A stretch of DNA of 64,000 nucleotides from an uncultured Flavobacteriaceae bacterium (GCA_905381055.1 CAJPUR010000012.1:53933-117932); one strand, 5' to 3'. Counted from the first letter of the stretch, positions 19,214 to 28,845 are shown. Program-made: numbers and translations. The notes: a model not told the origin generated them from the sequence alone.

Positions 19214-20728
19214 TCAAAAAGGAAAATCATTTTCTTTGTTATCTTCAAAATTTTCATCAGAATCATTATCAGCGTAAGGAAGTCTTTTTGGATTCATTTT
19301 TGAATGAAATTCAAAAGGAGAATCAGAATTCTCAATATTTTCAAATTTACCTAGGCTAGCTACAAATTTAAGTTTAATATTACCTAAACTACCATTTCTA
19401 TGTTTAGAAATTATAAATTCTGCTTGACCCTCTGCTGAAGAATTTTCATCATCATCCCAATAGTCCATACCATAATACTCAGGTCTAAAAATAAAAGAAA
19501 CTATGTCAGCATCTTGTTCAATAGCTCCTGATTCTCTTAAGTCAGATAATATCGGACGCTTTGATCCACCTCTAGTCTCAACTGCCCTTGAAAGTTGAGA
19601 AAGAGCAATTATTGGGATATTAAGTTCTTTAGCAAGAGATTTTAAATTTCTTGAAATAGTTGATATTTCTTGCTCTCTATTTCCAGTTTTATTAGAGGTT
19701 CCAGTTGTCATTAATTGTAAATAGTCCACAATTATTAATTTAATTTTGTGCTGAGAGGACAATCTTCTTGCTTTTGCTCTAAGATCAAAAATAGAAAGTG
19801 AGGGAGTATCATCTATGAAAAGAGGTGCTTTTTCTAGCGCGCTAACTTTAACGTTTAATTGTTCCCATTCATGACTTTCAAGTTTACCTGTCCTGAGCTT
19901 TTCAGATGATAACCCTGTCTCTGAAGAAATTAACCTAGTAATTAGCTGTACTGATGACATCTCTAAAGAAAAAAAAGCTACTGGAATATTTTTAATTACA
20001 GAAATATTTCTGGCCATTGATAATGTAAGAGCAGTTTTACCCATTCCTGGTCTAGCAGCAATAATTATCAAATCACTTGGTTGCCAACCAGAAGTTAACT
20101 TGTCAACCTTATCAAAACCAGTTGCAATTCCACTCAAACCGTCTTTTTTTGCAATTTCCTCAATTCTGTTTTTTGCTTGAATAACTAAATTTTGAGCTGT
20201 TACTGCAGACTTTTTAATATTGCCCTGGGTAATGTCATATAACTTTGATTCGGCTTCATCAAGTAAATCAAATACATCTATAGAGTCTTTATAAGAATCA
20301 TTTATTATTTCGTTTGAAATTTTAATTAAACTTCTTTGAATAAATTTCTGTTGAATAATACGTGCATGAAATTCAATATGAGCAGATGTTGAAACTTTTT
20401 TAGATAACTGTACTAAATAAAAATCTCCACCTATTCTTTCTAAAAGACCTTTCTTTCTTAATTTTGAAGAAACTGTTAGTAAATCAATTGGTTCAGATTC
20501 TTCAAAAAGGTTGTGAACACATTCGAAAATAAGTTTATTTGATTCCTTGTAAAAAACCTCTGGAGTCAGTATATCAATTACTTCGTCAACTCCTTTTTTA
20601 TCTATTAACATTGCTCCTATTACAGCTTCTTCAAGGTCAATAGCCTGGGGGGGAATTCTTCCAGACTCAAGGTTAATTAAATTACCTTTGGAGATACCAT
20701 CATTCGTAAATGATTTACTTGTTTTCAT
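19214..20728 (-). CDS. dnaB: Replicative DNA helicase DnaB
   Basis: DnaB is the hexameric helicase of the replication fork. The N-terminal domain begins PPQAIDLEEAVIGAML. The RecA-like domain has Walker A AARPGMGKTALTL, Walker B LIIVDYLQLM, and RESGAIEQDADIV. I place the start at the ATG at 20728 (MKTSKSF); the TTG at 20749 would add seven poorly conserved residues. The C-terminus ends in an acidic tail (DNDSDENFEDNKENDFPF), common in this phylum. No intein is present. Confidence 0.95.
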   Translation of the reverse strand: MKTSKSFTNDGISKGNLINLESGRIPPQAIDLEEAVIGAMLIDKKGVDEVIDILTPEVFYKESNKLIFECVHNLFEESEPIDLLTVSSKLRKKGLLERIGGDFYLVQLSKKVSTSAHIEFHARIIQQKFIQRSLIKISNEIINDSYKDSIDVFDLLDEAESKLYDITQGNIKKSAVTAQNLVIQAKNRIEEIAKKDGLSGIATGFDKVDKLTSGWQPSDLIIIAARPGMGKTALTLSMARNISVIKNIPVAFFSLEMSSVQLITRLISSETGLSSEKLRTGKLESHEWEQLNVKVSALEKAPLFIDDTPSLSIFDLRAKARRLSSQHKIKLIIVDYLQLMTTGTSNKTGNREQEISTISRNLKSLAKELNIPIIALSQLSRAVETRGGSKRPILSDLRESGAIEQDADIVSFIFRPEYYGMDYWDDDENSSAEGQAEFIISKHRNGSLGNIKLKFVASLGKFENIENSDSPFEFHSKMNPKRLPYADNDSDENFEDNKENDFPF

Positions 20729-20841
20729 ACACCTAAAATAACTAATCAATAATTAATAACCGAGTTAAAAAAGTTTAATCTTTTAATGAAATTTGAACAA
20801 TTAAAAGTTTATAAAAAAAAAAAAATGTTAATAATTTAAAA

Positions 20842-21795
20842 TTAAGAATCAAATATTCCCATACTATTGAATTTTTCTCTTCTTAATTTAATTAAATCTT
20901 TTGAATTTAACTTATCAAGGTTAATAAAAGATTTATAAACCTCATCTTTAACTGATTTAAAAATAGTTGATCTGTCAAAATGTGCACCTCCAATAGGTTC
21001 AGTAATTATTTTATCTATTAATTTAGCTTTTTTCATGTCTTTAGCAGTTAATTTTAATGCTTCTGCTGCCATTTCTTTGTGCTCCCAACTTCGCCATAAA
21101 ATAGAAGAACATGACTCAGGAGATATTACTGAATACCAAGTGTTTTCAAGCATAAATACTGAGTCGCCAACCCCAATACCTAGCGCGCCTCCTGAAGCTC
21201 CCTCCCCTATTATCACTACAATTATTGGGACTTTAATAGATAACATTTCAAATATATTCCTTGCAATGGCTTCACCTTGACCTCTTTCTTCTCCTTCAAT
21301 ACCAGGATAAGCACCAGGAGTATCAATAAGACTTAAAATTGGTAAATTAAACTTCTCAGCTGACTTCATTAATCTAAGTGCTTTCCTATATCCCTCTGGA
21401 TTAGACATTCCGAAATTTCGATATTTTCTAGTATTTGTATTATAACCTTTTTGAGTTCCAATTATCATAAAAGATTGACTGTTAATTTTACCTAATCCTC
21501 CAATCATTGCTTTATCATCTTTAACATTTCTATCACCATGAAGTTCAAGAAATGAGTCACCACAAATCCCTTTTATGTAATCTAATGTGTAAGGTCTTGA
21601 AGGATGCCTTGAAAGTTGAACTCTTTGCCATGCAGATAAATTACTATAAATAGATTTTTTTGTTTCTTGAAGTTTTAACTCCAGTTTTTTTTGGGTATCA
21701 GAAATATCAATTTCACTTTCATTCCCAATCAATTTACATTTTTCAATTTGATCAATAATTTCTTTAACTGGATTTTCAAAATCTAAATACTCCAT
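20842..21795 (-). CDS. accA: Acetyl-CoA carboxylase carboxyltransferase subunit alpha
   Basis: AccA with AccD transfers the carboxyl group to acetyl-CoA, starting fatty-acid synthesis. Family motifs are [50 protein letters not shown] and [20 protein letters not shown] (20 or fewer residues each). From the ATG at 21795 ([10 protein letters not shown]) it has 317 residues. An upstream TTG at 21813 overlaps a TAAATTTG -7-like element at 21811-21818 and is unlikely. accD is not in the window. Confidence 0.95.
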   Translation of the reverse strand: MEYLDFENPVKEIIDQIEKCKLIGNESEIDISDTQKKLELKLQETKKSIYSNLSAWQRVQLSRHPSRPYTLDYIKGICGDSFLELHGDRNVKDDKAMIGGLGKINSQSFMIIGTQKGYNTNTRKYRNFGMSNPEGYRKALRLMKSAEKFNLPILSLIDTPGAYPGIEGEERGQGEAIARNIFEMLSIKVPIIVVIIGEGASGGALGIGVGDSVFMLENTWYSVISPESCSSILWRSWEHKEMAAEALKLTAKDMKKAKLIDKIITEPIGGAHFDRSTIFKSVKDEVYKSFINLDKLNSKDLIKLRREKFNSMGIFDS

Positions 21796-21840
21796 AATTA
21801 TATATATAAACAAATTTAAATATTTTATAATAAATAAAAA

Positions 21841-22725
21841 TTATTTTCCATTTTGATTAAAATTTAATAAACCATTGATAAAAACCGAAATAAGTATAAT
21901 AAAAGCTCCTATGTAAAAATTAAAACTCAACAACTCTTTTTCTTTGAAAATTAAAATAGATAATGCTATTGCATATATGGGTTCCAAATTAATACTAATC
22001 ATGAAAGTATAAGGAGAAATATGTTTCATAATTTTGACTGAATATGTAAAAGCAAATGCTGTACAAATTGAACTTAAAATAATTAGCCAAAGAAAATCAT
22101 CTAAACTTAAATTAAAAAATTGAATTGAAAATTTGTTAAAAATTAAAGAATAAAAAGATAAAAAAATAAAACCTGAAAAAATTTCATAAAATGTAATTGT
22201 GTTTGGATTATATTCATTAACTAGTTTTTTGTTCAATATTGTAAACAAAACTGATAAGAAGGCTGCAAATAATCCAAACACAATTCCATTTAAAGAGTCT
22301 TTTTCAGAAAAAAAAATAACAAATACTCCCAGAGTAACAATTATTCCTAAAAAAAACTGATAATATAATATTTTCTTTTTTTTAATCAATGGATCAATAA
22401 CTGACATCATAATTGCTCCAGTTGATAACATTGAAACTGCAATTGAAACTGATGAAATTTTAATTGAATAAAATAATAATAACCAATGAATTGAAATAAG
22501 TAATCCGCCTAAAGAAAAGTAACCTAAACTTTTTATGTTAACATTGAAAATATTTTTTTTATGAAAAATAAAATATATATAAATAAACAAAGAAGCTAAC
22601 AGCATTCGATACCAAACAATTGAAAATGAATCAATTGAAATCAAACGGCCAAGAATAGATGTAAATCCCCAAATAAAAATAACTATATGAAGATTAATGA
22701 TACTCTTGGTTTTATCTTCTAGCAT
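21841..22725 (-). CDS. EamA/DMT-superfamily transporter
   Basis: This is a 294-residue integral membrane protein with about ten hydrophobic helices in two EamA repeats, typical of drug/metabolite transporters. Examples are IHWLLLFYSIKISSVSIAVS and the C-terminal ISINLEPIYAIALSILIFKE, where the proline-containing motif of the second repeat is visible. It probably moves a small metabolite across the inner membrane; the substrate is unknown. Its start overlaps the upstream LptF/LptG-type gene by 14 bases. Confidence 0.85.
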   Translation of the reverse strand: MLEDKTKSIINLHIVIFIWGFTSILGRLISIDSFSIVWYRMLLASLFIYIYFIFHKKNIFNVNIKSLGYFSLGGLLISIHWLLLFYSIKISSVSIAVSMLSTGAIMMSVIDPLIKKKKILYYQFFLGIIVTLGVFVIFFSEKDSLNGIVFGLFAAFLSVLFTILNKKLVNEYNPNTITFYEIFSGFIFLSFYSLIFNKFSIQFFNLSLDDFLWLIILSSICTAFAFTYSVKIMKHISPYTFMISINLEPIYAIALSILIFKEKELLSFNFYIGAFIILISVFINGLLNFNQNGK

Positions 22726-23788
22726 AATTAATTAGAAAGATTGCTAATGTCCCAAAAAGAAAAAAAGGAAACCAAGCACCAATAAAAGGTGACAAAGTTG
22801 ATTTAGTTACTAATACTCCAAAAATTTTATCAAAAAAGATAAAAATAAATCCAAGTGTTATACCAAATGCTAGATTAATACCCATACCCCCTCTTCTTTT
22901 AAAGGAAGCAACTGAAACTCCTATAATAGTGAGGACAAATGAAGAAAGTGGAAGACTCCATCTCTTATGTCTTACAAGTAAATGAGTATTAATTAATGTA
23001 GAACCGCTCTTAATTTCAGAATCAATAAAATCATTTAAATCCTTTAAATTTAAAGTTTCAGCTTTATAATTTAATGGAGAAAGATCGGAAATTTCAAAAT
23101 CAAATAAAGTATCTTTCCGATTTTGAGTTAAATACATCTCTTTATCAAAAGCAAATGACCTTTTTTTATAGTTGATTAGTCGAAAAAAAGAATCTTTTTC
23201 AACCCATCTTATTGATTCAGCAAAAATTTTAAATTTCAGTTTGTTTTTTTCAAAATGCTCAAGGGTAAAGTTTAACCCTCGTAATCTAATAGGATCGTAG
23301 TTACTTACATAAATGAATTCGTTATCATTAATTTGTTTGTATAAATTATTTTTCTTTCTGTCATCCTTTTTTTTATTCAAATGCTTAAAATGAAATTCAT
23401 TATAGCTTTTATTTGAACTTGGAACAATAAACATACCTGAAAAAAATGAAAAAACAGCAATTATTGTTGCTGATATTAAATATGGCCTTAAAAATCTCGT
23501 GAAAGAAATACCACTACTTAGAATAGCAATAATTTCACTATTATTAGCTAACTTAGAGGTAAACCAGATTACAGCCAAAAATAAAAAAATAGGAAATAAT
23601 AAATTTCCAAAATACCATGTGAAGTCAATATAGTAAGAAATAATATCAGTTAATGGCACTTCATTTTCTTTAAATTTATCAACTTTTTCAGCAACATCAA
23701 CCATTATACCAATTGGGATAAATAATAGAAGCATCACTAAAAAAGTTGTCAAATATCTTTTAATTATATATAAATCAATTTTTTTCAT
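22712..23788 (-). CDS. LptF/LptG-family lipopolysaccharide export permease
   Basis: This 358-residue protein is a YjgP/YjgQ-family permease, part of the LptB2FG ABC transporter that extracts lipopolysaccharide from the inner membrane. It shows the six-helix layout: three N-terminal helices (TFLVMLLLFIPIGIMVDV, NLLFPIFLFLAVIWFTSKLA with ILSSGISFTRFLRPYL), a large periplasmic jellyroll loop, and three C-terminal helices. The conserved WSLPLSSFVLTIIGVSVA is present. It lies between tgt and the EamA gene; tgt-lptG adjacency is common in Bacteroidota. Whether it is LptF or LptG cannot be decided with certainty; LptG is more likely from context. Confidence 0.87.
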   Translation of the reverse strand: MKKIDLYIIKRYLTTFLVMLLLFIPIGIMVDVAEKVDKFKENEVPLTDIISYYIDFTWYFGNLLFPIFLFLAVIWFTSKLANNSEIIAILSSGISFTRFLRPYLISATIIAVFSFFSGMFIVPSSNKSYNEFHFKHLNKKKDDRKKNNLYKQINDNEFIYVSNYDPIRLRGLNFTLEHFEKNKLKFKIFAESIRWVEKDSFFRLINYKKRSFAFDKEMYLTQNRKDTLFDFEISDLSPLNYKAETLNLKDLNDFIDSEIKSGSTLINTHLLVRHKRWSLPLSSFVLTIIGVSVASFKRRGGMGINLAFGITLGFIFIFFDKIFGVLVTKSTLSPFIGAWFPFFLFGTLAIFLINYARR

Positions 23789-23791
23789 TAA

Positions 23792-24922
23792 TTATAATCT
23801 ATTATTCATTCTTTTTATCATTTTTCCTTTCCACTCTTGAAAATCCCCTTTAATAATTCTTTTTCTGGCATCTTTAACTAATCTTCTGTAAAATCCAAGA
23901 TTATGAATTGTAGCTATTTGTTTACCAAGAATTTCATTTACACTAAATAAATGTCTTAAATACGATTTAGAATAATTGATATCTACAAAAGTATTAGATT
24001 CTTCATCAATTGGCGAGAAATCCGACTCCCATTTTCTGTTTTTAATGTTAATTACTCCATCTGAAGTAAAAAGCATTCCATTTCTAGCATTTCTTGTAGG
24101 AATAACACAATCAAACATATCTACACCCAGGGAAATATTTTCTAATAAATTAATTGGGGTTCCAACTCCCATTAAATAACGAGGTTTTTCTTCAGGTAAT
24201 ATAGAGCAAACTAATTCTGTCATAGAATACATTTCTTCATGTGGTTCTCCTACCGACAAACCACCAATTGCATTTCCTTTCATATTCTTTGAACAAATAT
24301 ATTCAGCTGATTCAATTCTTAAATCCTTATAAGTACTGCCTTGAACAATTGGAAATAATGTTTGGTTAAAATCATACAAATAAGGAGTATTTTTTTCTTT
24401 TATAATACATCTATCTAACCACCTGTGAGTCATTTGCATTGAATTTTTAGCATATTTGTAATCACAAGGATAAGGTGTACATTCATCAAAGGCCATTATA
24501 ATGTCTGCACCAATCTTTCTTTGAATATCGATGACTTTTTCAGGATTAAAAAAATGATAAGATCCATCAATATGAGACTGAAATTTAACACCCTCTTCAC
24601 TAATTTTTCTTTTTGATGAAAGAGAATATACTTGATACCCACCAGAATCAGTTAATATTGGTCTTTCCCAATTCATGAATTTATGAATCCCTCCTGCACC
24701 ATTTAATATTTCAGGTCCAGGCCTAAGGTAAAGATGGTAAGTATTGGCGAGAATTATATCTGAATTTATATCGTTTTTAAGTTCTCTTTGATGAACCCCT
24801 TTTACGCTAGCTGAAGTTCCAACTGGCATAAAAACAGGAGTCTGAATTTCACCATGATCAGTTAAAATTAATCCTGCTCTAGCATGACTTTGAATATCTT
24901 TTTTTAAAAGCTTGAAATTCAT
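23792..24922 (-). CDS. tgt: tRNA-guanine transglycosylase Tgt without the zinc cysteines
   Basis: Tgt swaps G34 for preQ1 in GUN-anticodon tRNAs on the way to queuosine. The 376-residue protein keeps D92 (TDSGGYQVYSL), the catalytic nucleophile D271 (GVDMFDCVIPTRNARNG), GGLSVGEPHEEM and the IATIHNLGFY stretch. The usual C-terminal zinc site is C-x-C-x2-C plus a later His. Here the three cysteine positions read S309, T311 and D314, while H340 is kept at exactly the expected distance. The flanking sequence aligns without gaps (PIDEE before, NYSKSYLRHL after), so this is substitution rather than frameshift. I believe related Bacteroidota share this loss. Confidence 0.94.
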   Translation of the reverse strand: MNFKLLKKDIQSHARAGLILTDHGEIQTPVFMPVGTSASVKGVHQRELKNDINSDIILANTYHLYLRPGPEILNGAGGIHKFMNWERPILTDSGGYQVYSLSSKRKISEEGVKFQSHIDGSYHFFNPEKVIDIQRKIGADIIMAFDECTPYPCDYKYAKNSMQMTHRWLDRCIIKEKNTPYLYDFNQTLFPIVQGSTYKDLRIESAEYICSKNMKGNAIGGLSVGEPHEEMYSMTELVCSILPEEKPRYLMGVGTPINLLENISLGVDMFDCVIPTRNARNGMLFTSDGVINIKNRKWESDFSPIDEESNTFVDINYSKSYLRHLFSVNEILGKQIATIHNLGFYRRLVKDARKRIIKGDFQEWKGKMIKRMNNRL

Positions 24923-25020
24923 TTTTATAAAAACTCAAAGATAAAGAACTCAAACTTCTAATTATAGAATTTCAATAAATTAACAAAGAATTAAAATTTA
25001 AATAAATTTTATTGTAATCT

Positions 25021-25050
25021 TTGAAACCTTTAAACAATGATTTAAATTTG
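25021..25050 (+). promoter_or_regulatory. Bacteroidota-type promoter for the transketolase genes
   Basis: TTG at 25021-25023, a 19-base spacer, and TAAATTTG at 25043-25050, an exact match to the consensus layout. It lies 18 bases upstream of the ATG at 25069 and shows that the earlier in-frame TTG at 25021 is the -33 box, not a start codon. Confidence 0.75.
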
Positions 25051-25068
25051 AAAAAATATTATAAAAAA

Positions 25069-25914
25069 ATGACTAAAATTGAAACACTAAAAAAAACCGT
25101 AACACAAGTAAGAAGAGACATTCTAAGAATGGTTAATAAAGTGAATTCTGGTCATCCAGGAGGATCTCTTGGTTGTGCAGAGTTTTTTGTAGTTCTTTAT
25201 AATGAGATTATGTCAATAAATATTGAATTTGAAATGGACGGAATAAATGAGGATTTATTTTTTTTATCTAACGGTCATATATCTCCAGTTTTATATAGTA
25301 CACTTGCCCGTAAAGGATTTTTTCCTTTAGAAGAACTTAAAACCTTTAGGGATATAAATTCTAGATTGCAAGGACACCCTACAACTCACGAAGGTTTACC
25401 TGGCATAAGAATTTCTTCAGGTTCTCTTGGTCAAGGAATATCAGTTGCAATTGGTGCAGCGCATTCAAAGAAATTAAATAAAGATCCTCATATTGTATAT
25501 GCACTTGTTGGTGATGGAGAATTGCAAGAAGGACAAAACTGGGAAGCAATAATGTATGCCTCAGCAAAAAAAATTGATAACTTAATTGTGACAGTTGATT
25601 TAAATGGAAAACAAATTGATGGTCCAACAGAAGAAGTTCTCTCGCTTGGAAATTTATCTGAAAAATTTAAAGCTTTTGGATGGGAGCTACTACACTTAAA
25701 TAAAGGTAACGATGTTGAACAAATTATTTCGGTTTTAAAAAAAGCTAAAAATCTCTCGGGAAACAAAAAACCTGTTTGCATTTTAATGAAAACTGAAATG
25801 GGAAACGGAGTTGATTTTATGATGAATACACATGCTTGGCATGGTAAAGCTCCAAATGATGAACAATTAGAAATTGCCCTTTCTCAAAATATTGAAACTC
25901 TTGGAGACTATTAA
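25069..25914 (+). CDS. Transketolase, N-terminal (TPP-binding) subunit
   Basis: This is the first half of a split transketolase, which moves two-carbon units in the pentose phosphate pathway. It holds the thiamine diphosphate-binding domain: VNSGHPGGSLGCAEFFV, HPTTHEGLPGIRISSGSLGQG, and the GDGELQEGQNWEA motif that binds the metal and cofactor. It has 281 residues from the ATG at 25069. The second half follows 15 bases later, so both are surely cotranscribed and form one enzyme. Split transketolases are normal in Bacteroidota and archaea. Confidence 0.93.
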   Translation: MTKIETLKKTVTQVRRDILRMVNKVNSGHPGGSLGCAEFFVVLYNEIMSINIEFEMDGINEDLFFLSNGHISPVLYSTLARKGFFPLEELKTFRDINSRLQGHPTTHEGLPGIRISSGSLGQGISVAIGAAHSKKLNKDPHIVYALVGDGELQEGQNWEAIMYASAKKIDNLIVTVDLNGKQIDGPTEEVLSLGNLSEKFKAFGWELLHLNKGNDVEQIISVLKKAKNLSGNKKPVCILMKTEMGNGVDFMMNTHAWHGKAPNDEQLEIALSQNIETLGDY

Positions 25915-25929
25915 AATTTATTTATTATA

Positions 25930-26895
25930 ATGACTAAATTTAAAAATCAAGGTTCTAAAGACACTCGCTCAGGATTCGGTGATGGACTCACAGAGCTAGG
26001 TAGAAAAAATAAAAATGTTGTTGCATTATGTGCAGACCTTATTGGTTCATTGAAAATGAATCAATTTATTAAAGAAAATCCTGAAAGATTTTTTCAAATT
26101 GGAATTGCAGAAGCCAATATGATGGGGATTGCTGCAGGTCTTACAATTGGTGGTAAAATACCATTTACAGGAACATTTGCTAATTTTTCAACCGGAAGAG
26201 TTTATGACCAAATAAGACAATCAATTGCATATTCAAACAAAAATGTAAAAATATGTGCTTCTCATGCTGGAATCACATTAGGTGAAGATGGAGCTACTCA
26301 TCAAATACTTGAAGATATAGGATTAATGAAAATGTTACCTGGAATGACAGTTATTAATACTTGTGATTATAATCAAACTAAAGCTGCAACTCTTGCAATA
26401 TCAAAAATTAAAGGTCCAGTTTACTTAAGATTTGGGAGACCAGTTGTTCCAAATTTCACTCCAATTAACCAGGATTTTAATATAGGGAAAGGTATATTAT
26501 TAAAGTCTGGAAATGATGCGACTATTGTTTCAACAGGACATTTAGTATGGGAATCCTTAATTGCAGCTGAAAAACTAGAAAATGAGGGAATTAGTTGTGA
26601 AGTAATAAATATACATACAATTAAGCCTCTGGACGAAAAGATTATATTAGATTCAGTAAAAAAAACTAGATGTGTTGTTAGTGCTGAGGAACACAACTAT
26701 TATGGGGGTTTGGGAGAAAGTATTTCTAGAACTTTAACCTCATTTTTTCCATGTTCTCAAGAATTTGTTGCAACTAAAGATACATTTGGAGAATCTGGTA
26801 AACCCTCAGATCTAATGAATAAATATAGCCTTAATGATACTGCAATAGCAAAAGCTGTCATAAAAGTTATAGAGCGAAAAAAAAATAATGTTTAA
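25930..26895 (+). CDS. Transketolase, C-terminal (PYR) subunit
   Basis: This is the second half of the split transketolase, with the pyrimidine-binding and C-terminal domains. Key stretches are FFQIGIAEANMMGIAAGL, where the glutamate activates thiamine diphosphate, CASHAGITLGEDGATHQ and GPVYLRFGRP. The C-terminal domain includes VVSAEEHNYYGGLGESISR. The 321-residue length fits. Its stop overlaps the start of the barrel protein gene by eight bases. Confidence 0.93.
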   Translation: MTKFKNQGSKDTRSGFGDGLTELGRKNKNVVALCADLIGSLKMNQFIKENPERFFQIGIAEANMMGIAAGLTIGGKIPFTGTFANFSTGRVYDQIRQSIAYSNKNVKICASHAGITLGEDGATHQILEDIGLMKMLPGMTVINTCDYNQTKAATLAISKIKGPVYLRFGRPVVPNFTPINQDFNIGKGILLKSGNDATIVSTGHLVWESLIAAEKLENEGISCEVINIHTIKPLDEKIILDSVKKTRCVVSAEEHNYYGGLGESISRTLTSFFPCSQEFVATKDTFGESGKPSDLMNKYSLNDTAIAKAVIKVIERKKNNV

Positions 26896-27508
26896 GCTTT
26901 TTTTTTATTTTTTATTTTTAAGCTTCTTTTGTGTTTTTTCACAAATAAATTTTGGTTTAAAAGGAGGATTAAATTTTGATTCAATGGGAGATTTAGATAT
27001 AAATTCCCCATCACTTGAAAGTGTTTCCTCAAAAAGTAAAACTGGTTTTCATTTGGGTACATTTATTGATTATAATCTACTTCTAATAAGTTTAAGTCAA
27101 GAATTAATATACTCAGAAAATAAAACAAGTTTTGAAGAAAATTCTCTTTCAATTTCTAAAATTGAAATTCCAGTTTTAATTGGATATAAAGTTTTTGGTA
27201 AATTTTTAACATTATTTACTGGACCATCATTTCAATATATATTAAATTTAAAATCAAGGGAACTAAATTTAGAAGAAGTAAATAAAAACCTCACTATGAG
27301 TCTCAAGGTAGGCTTTAAATTTTTTATTAAACAAATTGGCATTTCTCTTTTTTATGAGAGAGGCTTTACTGAAAATGAAGTTAAACTAAAAAATTTAAAT
27401 AATAACAGTTATATTGGTCATATTCACGTTAGACCAAATCAATTTTCACTTAGCTTAAATTATCTTTTGAAATTAAATAAAAAAAATAAAGATTATTTTA
27501 TTGATTAA
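26888..27508 (+). CDS. PorT-like outer-membrane beta-barrel protein
   Basis: This 206-residue protein begins with a signal peptide (FFYFLFLSFFCVFSQ) and continues INFGLKGGLNFDSMGD, the typical opening of the outer-membrane beta-barrel (porin/PorT-like) family of Bacteroidota. Alternating hydrophobic strands such as GFHLGTFIDYNLLLISLSQE and IEIPVLIGYKVFGKFLTLFT follow. The role is unknown. It overlaps the upstream transketolase subunit gene by eight bases and converges with the FKBP gene, the last bases of both overlapping. Confidence 0.75.
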   Translation: MFKLFFYFLFLSFFCVFSQINFGLKGGLNFDSMGDLDINSPSLESVSSKSKTGFHLGTFIDYNLLLISLSQELIYSENKTSFEENSLSISKIEIPVLIGYKVFGKFLTLFTGPSFQYILNLKSRELNLEEVNKNLTMSLKVGFKFFIKQIGISLFYERGFTENEVKLKNLNNNSYIGHIHVRPNQFSLSLNYLLKLNKKNKDYFID

Positions 27509-28395
27509 CCCTCAGTATCCAAATAGTCTGGAATTGAATCTGAATCCGAATCATCAGGTTGTCCATCATTATTTTGATCATATTCGTCTTTAGTTGGAAT
27601 ACCATCACCATCATCATCATTATCAAATAAATTTGGAATTGAGTTACCATCTGAATCATCATTCATTGGATCCCCGTCTCCGTCTACATCTTCATCAATA
27701 GAATTTATTCCGTCAGAATCATGATCTGTTATGTTTAATGTAAATAAAGATACTTCAAAAATCAATGGAGAATATGCAGGGATTGATGTTTGACTATTAG
27801 AGAAATATCCCAACCCTGAGGGCATAAAAAGTAACCCTTGTCCAAAATCACTGAAAAATACAGTACCATCAGAATTTAATTGATAATTACCAGGGCTAAA
27901 TTCTTCTAAACCATACCTAAATCCTTGGATAACACTTGAAAGATCGAACCATACTGGTTGAGATCTTTGATCAAAAACAAAGCCATTTAGTAATTTACCT
28001 TCATATCTCACGAAGACCGAGTCAACAATGCTTGGTTTGCTTTTTTTAATTCCCTGTTTTACAACTAAATAATATAAAGTATGTTTTACAGGTAGATTAT
28101 TTTCATCAATAACTGAAATATCTTTGCTTTTTACTTGATCATATAAAGAAGTTTTATTTTGATTAATTCCTGAAATTGAATCAATTTTAATTTTTACTAT
28201 TGAATCTAAATTTGATTCAAAATCTTCATAGTTATAAAAATGTGATTTTAAAAAATCTTCAAGAAGAATATTATCACTAATCAACTGCTCAGAGTATGCA
28301 TTAGCAGCAGGGGCTTGCTCTTCATCATCTTTATCACAAGAAATAATTATAAATAGAGGAAGTGTGAAATAAAATAAATAATTTTTAAATAGCAT
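27505..28395 (-). CDS. FKBP-type peptidyl-prolyl isomerase lipoprotein with acidic calcium-binding-like tail
   Basis: A lipoprotein signal (LFYFTLPLFIIISC, cysteine at about 20) sends this protein to the envelope. Residues about 125-222 form an FKBP domain: DSVFVRYEGKLLNGFVFDQR, SSVIQGFRYGLEEFSPG and LLFMPSGLGYF. FKBPs isomerise prolyl bonds during folding. The last 73 residues (224-296) are an acidic run of DxDxDG-type units (DSDGINSIDEDVDGDGD, DNDDDGDGIPTKDE, SDSDSIPDYLD) like thrombospondin type 3 calcium-binding repeats. The protein is likely on the outer membrane. Confidence 0.85.
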   Translation of the reverse strand: MLFKNYLFYFTLPLFIIISCDKDDEEQAPAANAYSEQLISDNILLEDFLKSHFYNYEDFESNLDSIVKIKIDSISGINQNKTSLYDQVKSKDISVIDENNLPVKHTLYYLVVKQGIKKSKPSIVDSVFVRYEGKLLNGFVFDQRSQPVWFDLSSVIQGFRYGLEEFSPGNYQLNSDGTVFFSDFGQGLLFMPSGLGYFSNSQTSIPAYSPLIFEVSLFTLNITDHDSDGINSIDEDVDGDGDPMNDDSDGNSIPNLFDNDDDGDGIPTKDEYDQNNDGQPDDSDSDSIPDYLDTEG

Positions 28396-28406
28396 TTAAA
28401 TAAATT

Positions 28407-28438
28407 TTGACGCAATATACTATTTTACTTTATTTTTG
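28407..28438 (+). promoter_or_regulatory. Candidate promoter for the S4-protein gene
   Basis: TTG at 28407-28409, a 21-base spacer and TATTTTTG at 28431-28438 fit the flavobacterial consensus. The start codon lies 19 bases downstream. Confidence 0.5.
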
Positions 28439-28457
28439 TTAAAGTTAAAAAAATTAA

Positions 28458-28832
28458 ATGAGGATTGATCAATTTTTATGGTGCATTAGATATTTTAAAA
28501 CAAGAAATCTTTCAACTAAAGCCTGTAAAAATGGTCATGTAAAGATAAATAATAAAAATATTAAACCTTCAAAAGAAATTTTTCCAAGTGATACTATTTT
28601 AATTCGTAAAAACCAAATCAACTATTCAGTTGAAGTTTTGGAAATACCTAAATCAAGAATAAGCCCAAAACTCCTATACCAATATATAATTGATAAAACA
28701 AACGATGATGAATTTATAAACAAAAAATTAAATTCTATAAATACCAATTTAAAAATTAAAAATGCCAAAGGAAGACCTACAAAAAAAAATAGAAGAGATA
28801 TTAAAAACTTTTTAGAAAATAAAAAAAAATGA
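28458..28832 (+). CDS. S4-domain RNA-binding protein (HslR/Hsp15-like)
   Basis: This 124-residue basic protein starts MRIDQFLWCIRYFKTRNLST and continues ACKNGHVKINNKNIKPSKEI, an S4 RNA-binding domain of the Hsp15/RqcP type. Such proteins bind the 50S subunit with stalled nascent chains and help recycle it. The C-terminal part is lysine-rich (KNAKGRPTKKNRRDIKNF), as in Hsp15. It is followed after 13 bases by a phosphoribosyltransferase gene, probably in one transcript, an order known in flavobacteria. Confidence 0.85.
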   Translation: MRIDQFLWCIRYFKTRNLSTKACKNGHVKINNKNIKPSKEIFPSDTILIRKNQINYSVEVLEIPKSRISPKLLYQYIIDKTNDDEFINKKLNSINTNLKIKNAKGRPTKKNRRDIKNFLENKKK

Positions 28833-28845
28833 TTTTATTTATATT

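Noticed and set aside
23792..24922. Frameshift or sequencing error as the cause of missing Tgt cysteines
   Set aside because: Residues on both sides align without gaps to known Tgt, and the His ligand is at the exact spacing.
25069..26895. Transketolase broken by a stop codon
   Set aside because: The break falls between domains, each half has its own start, and split transketolases are normal in this phylum.
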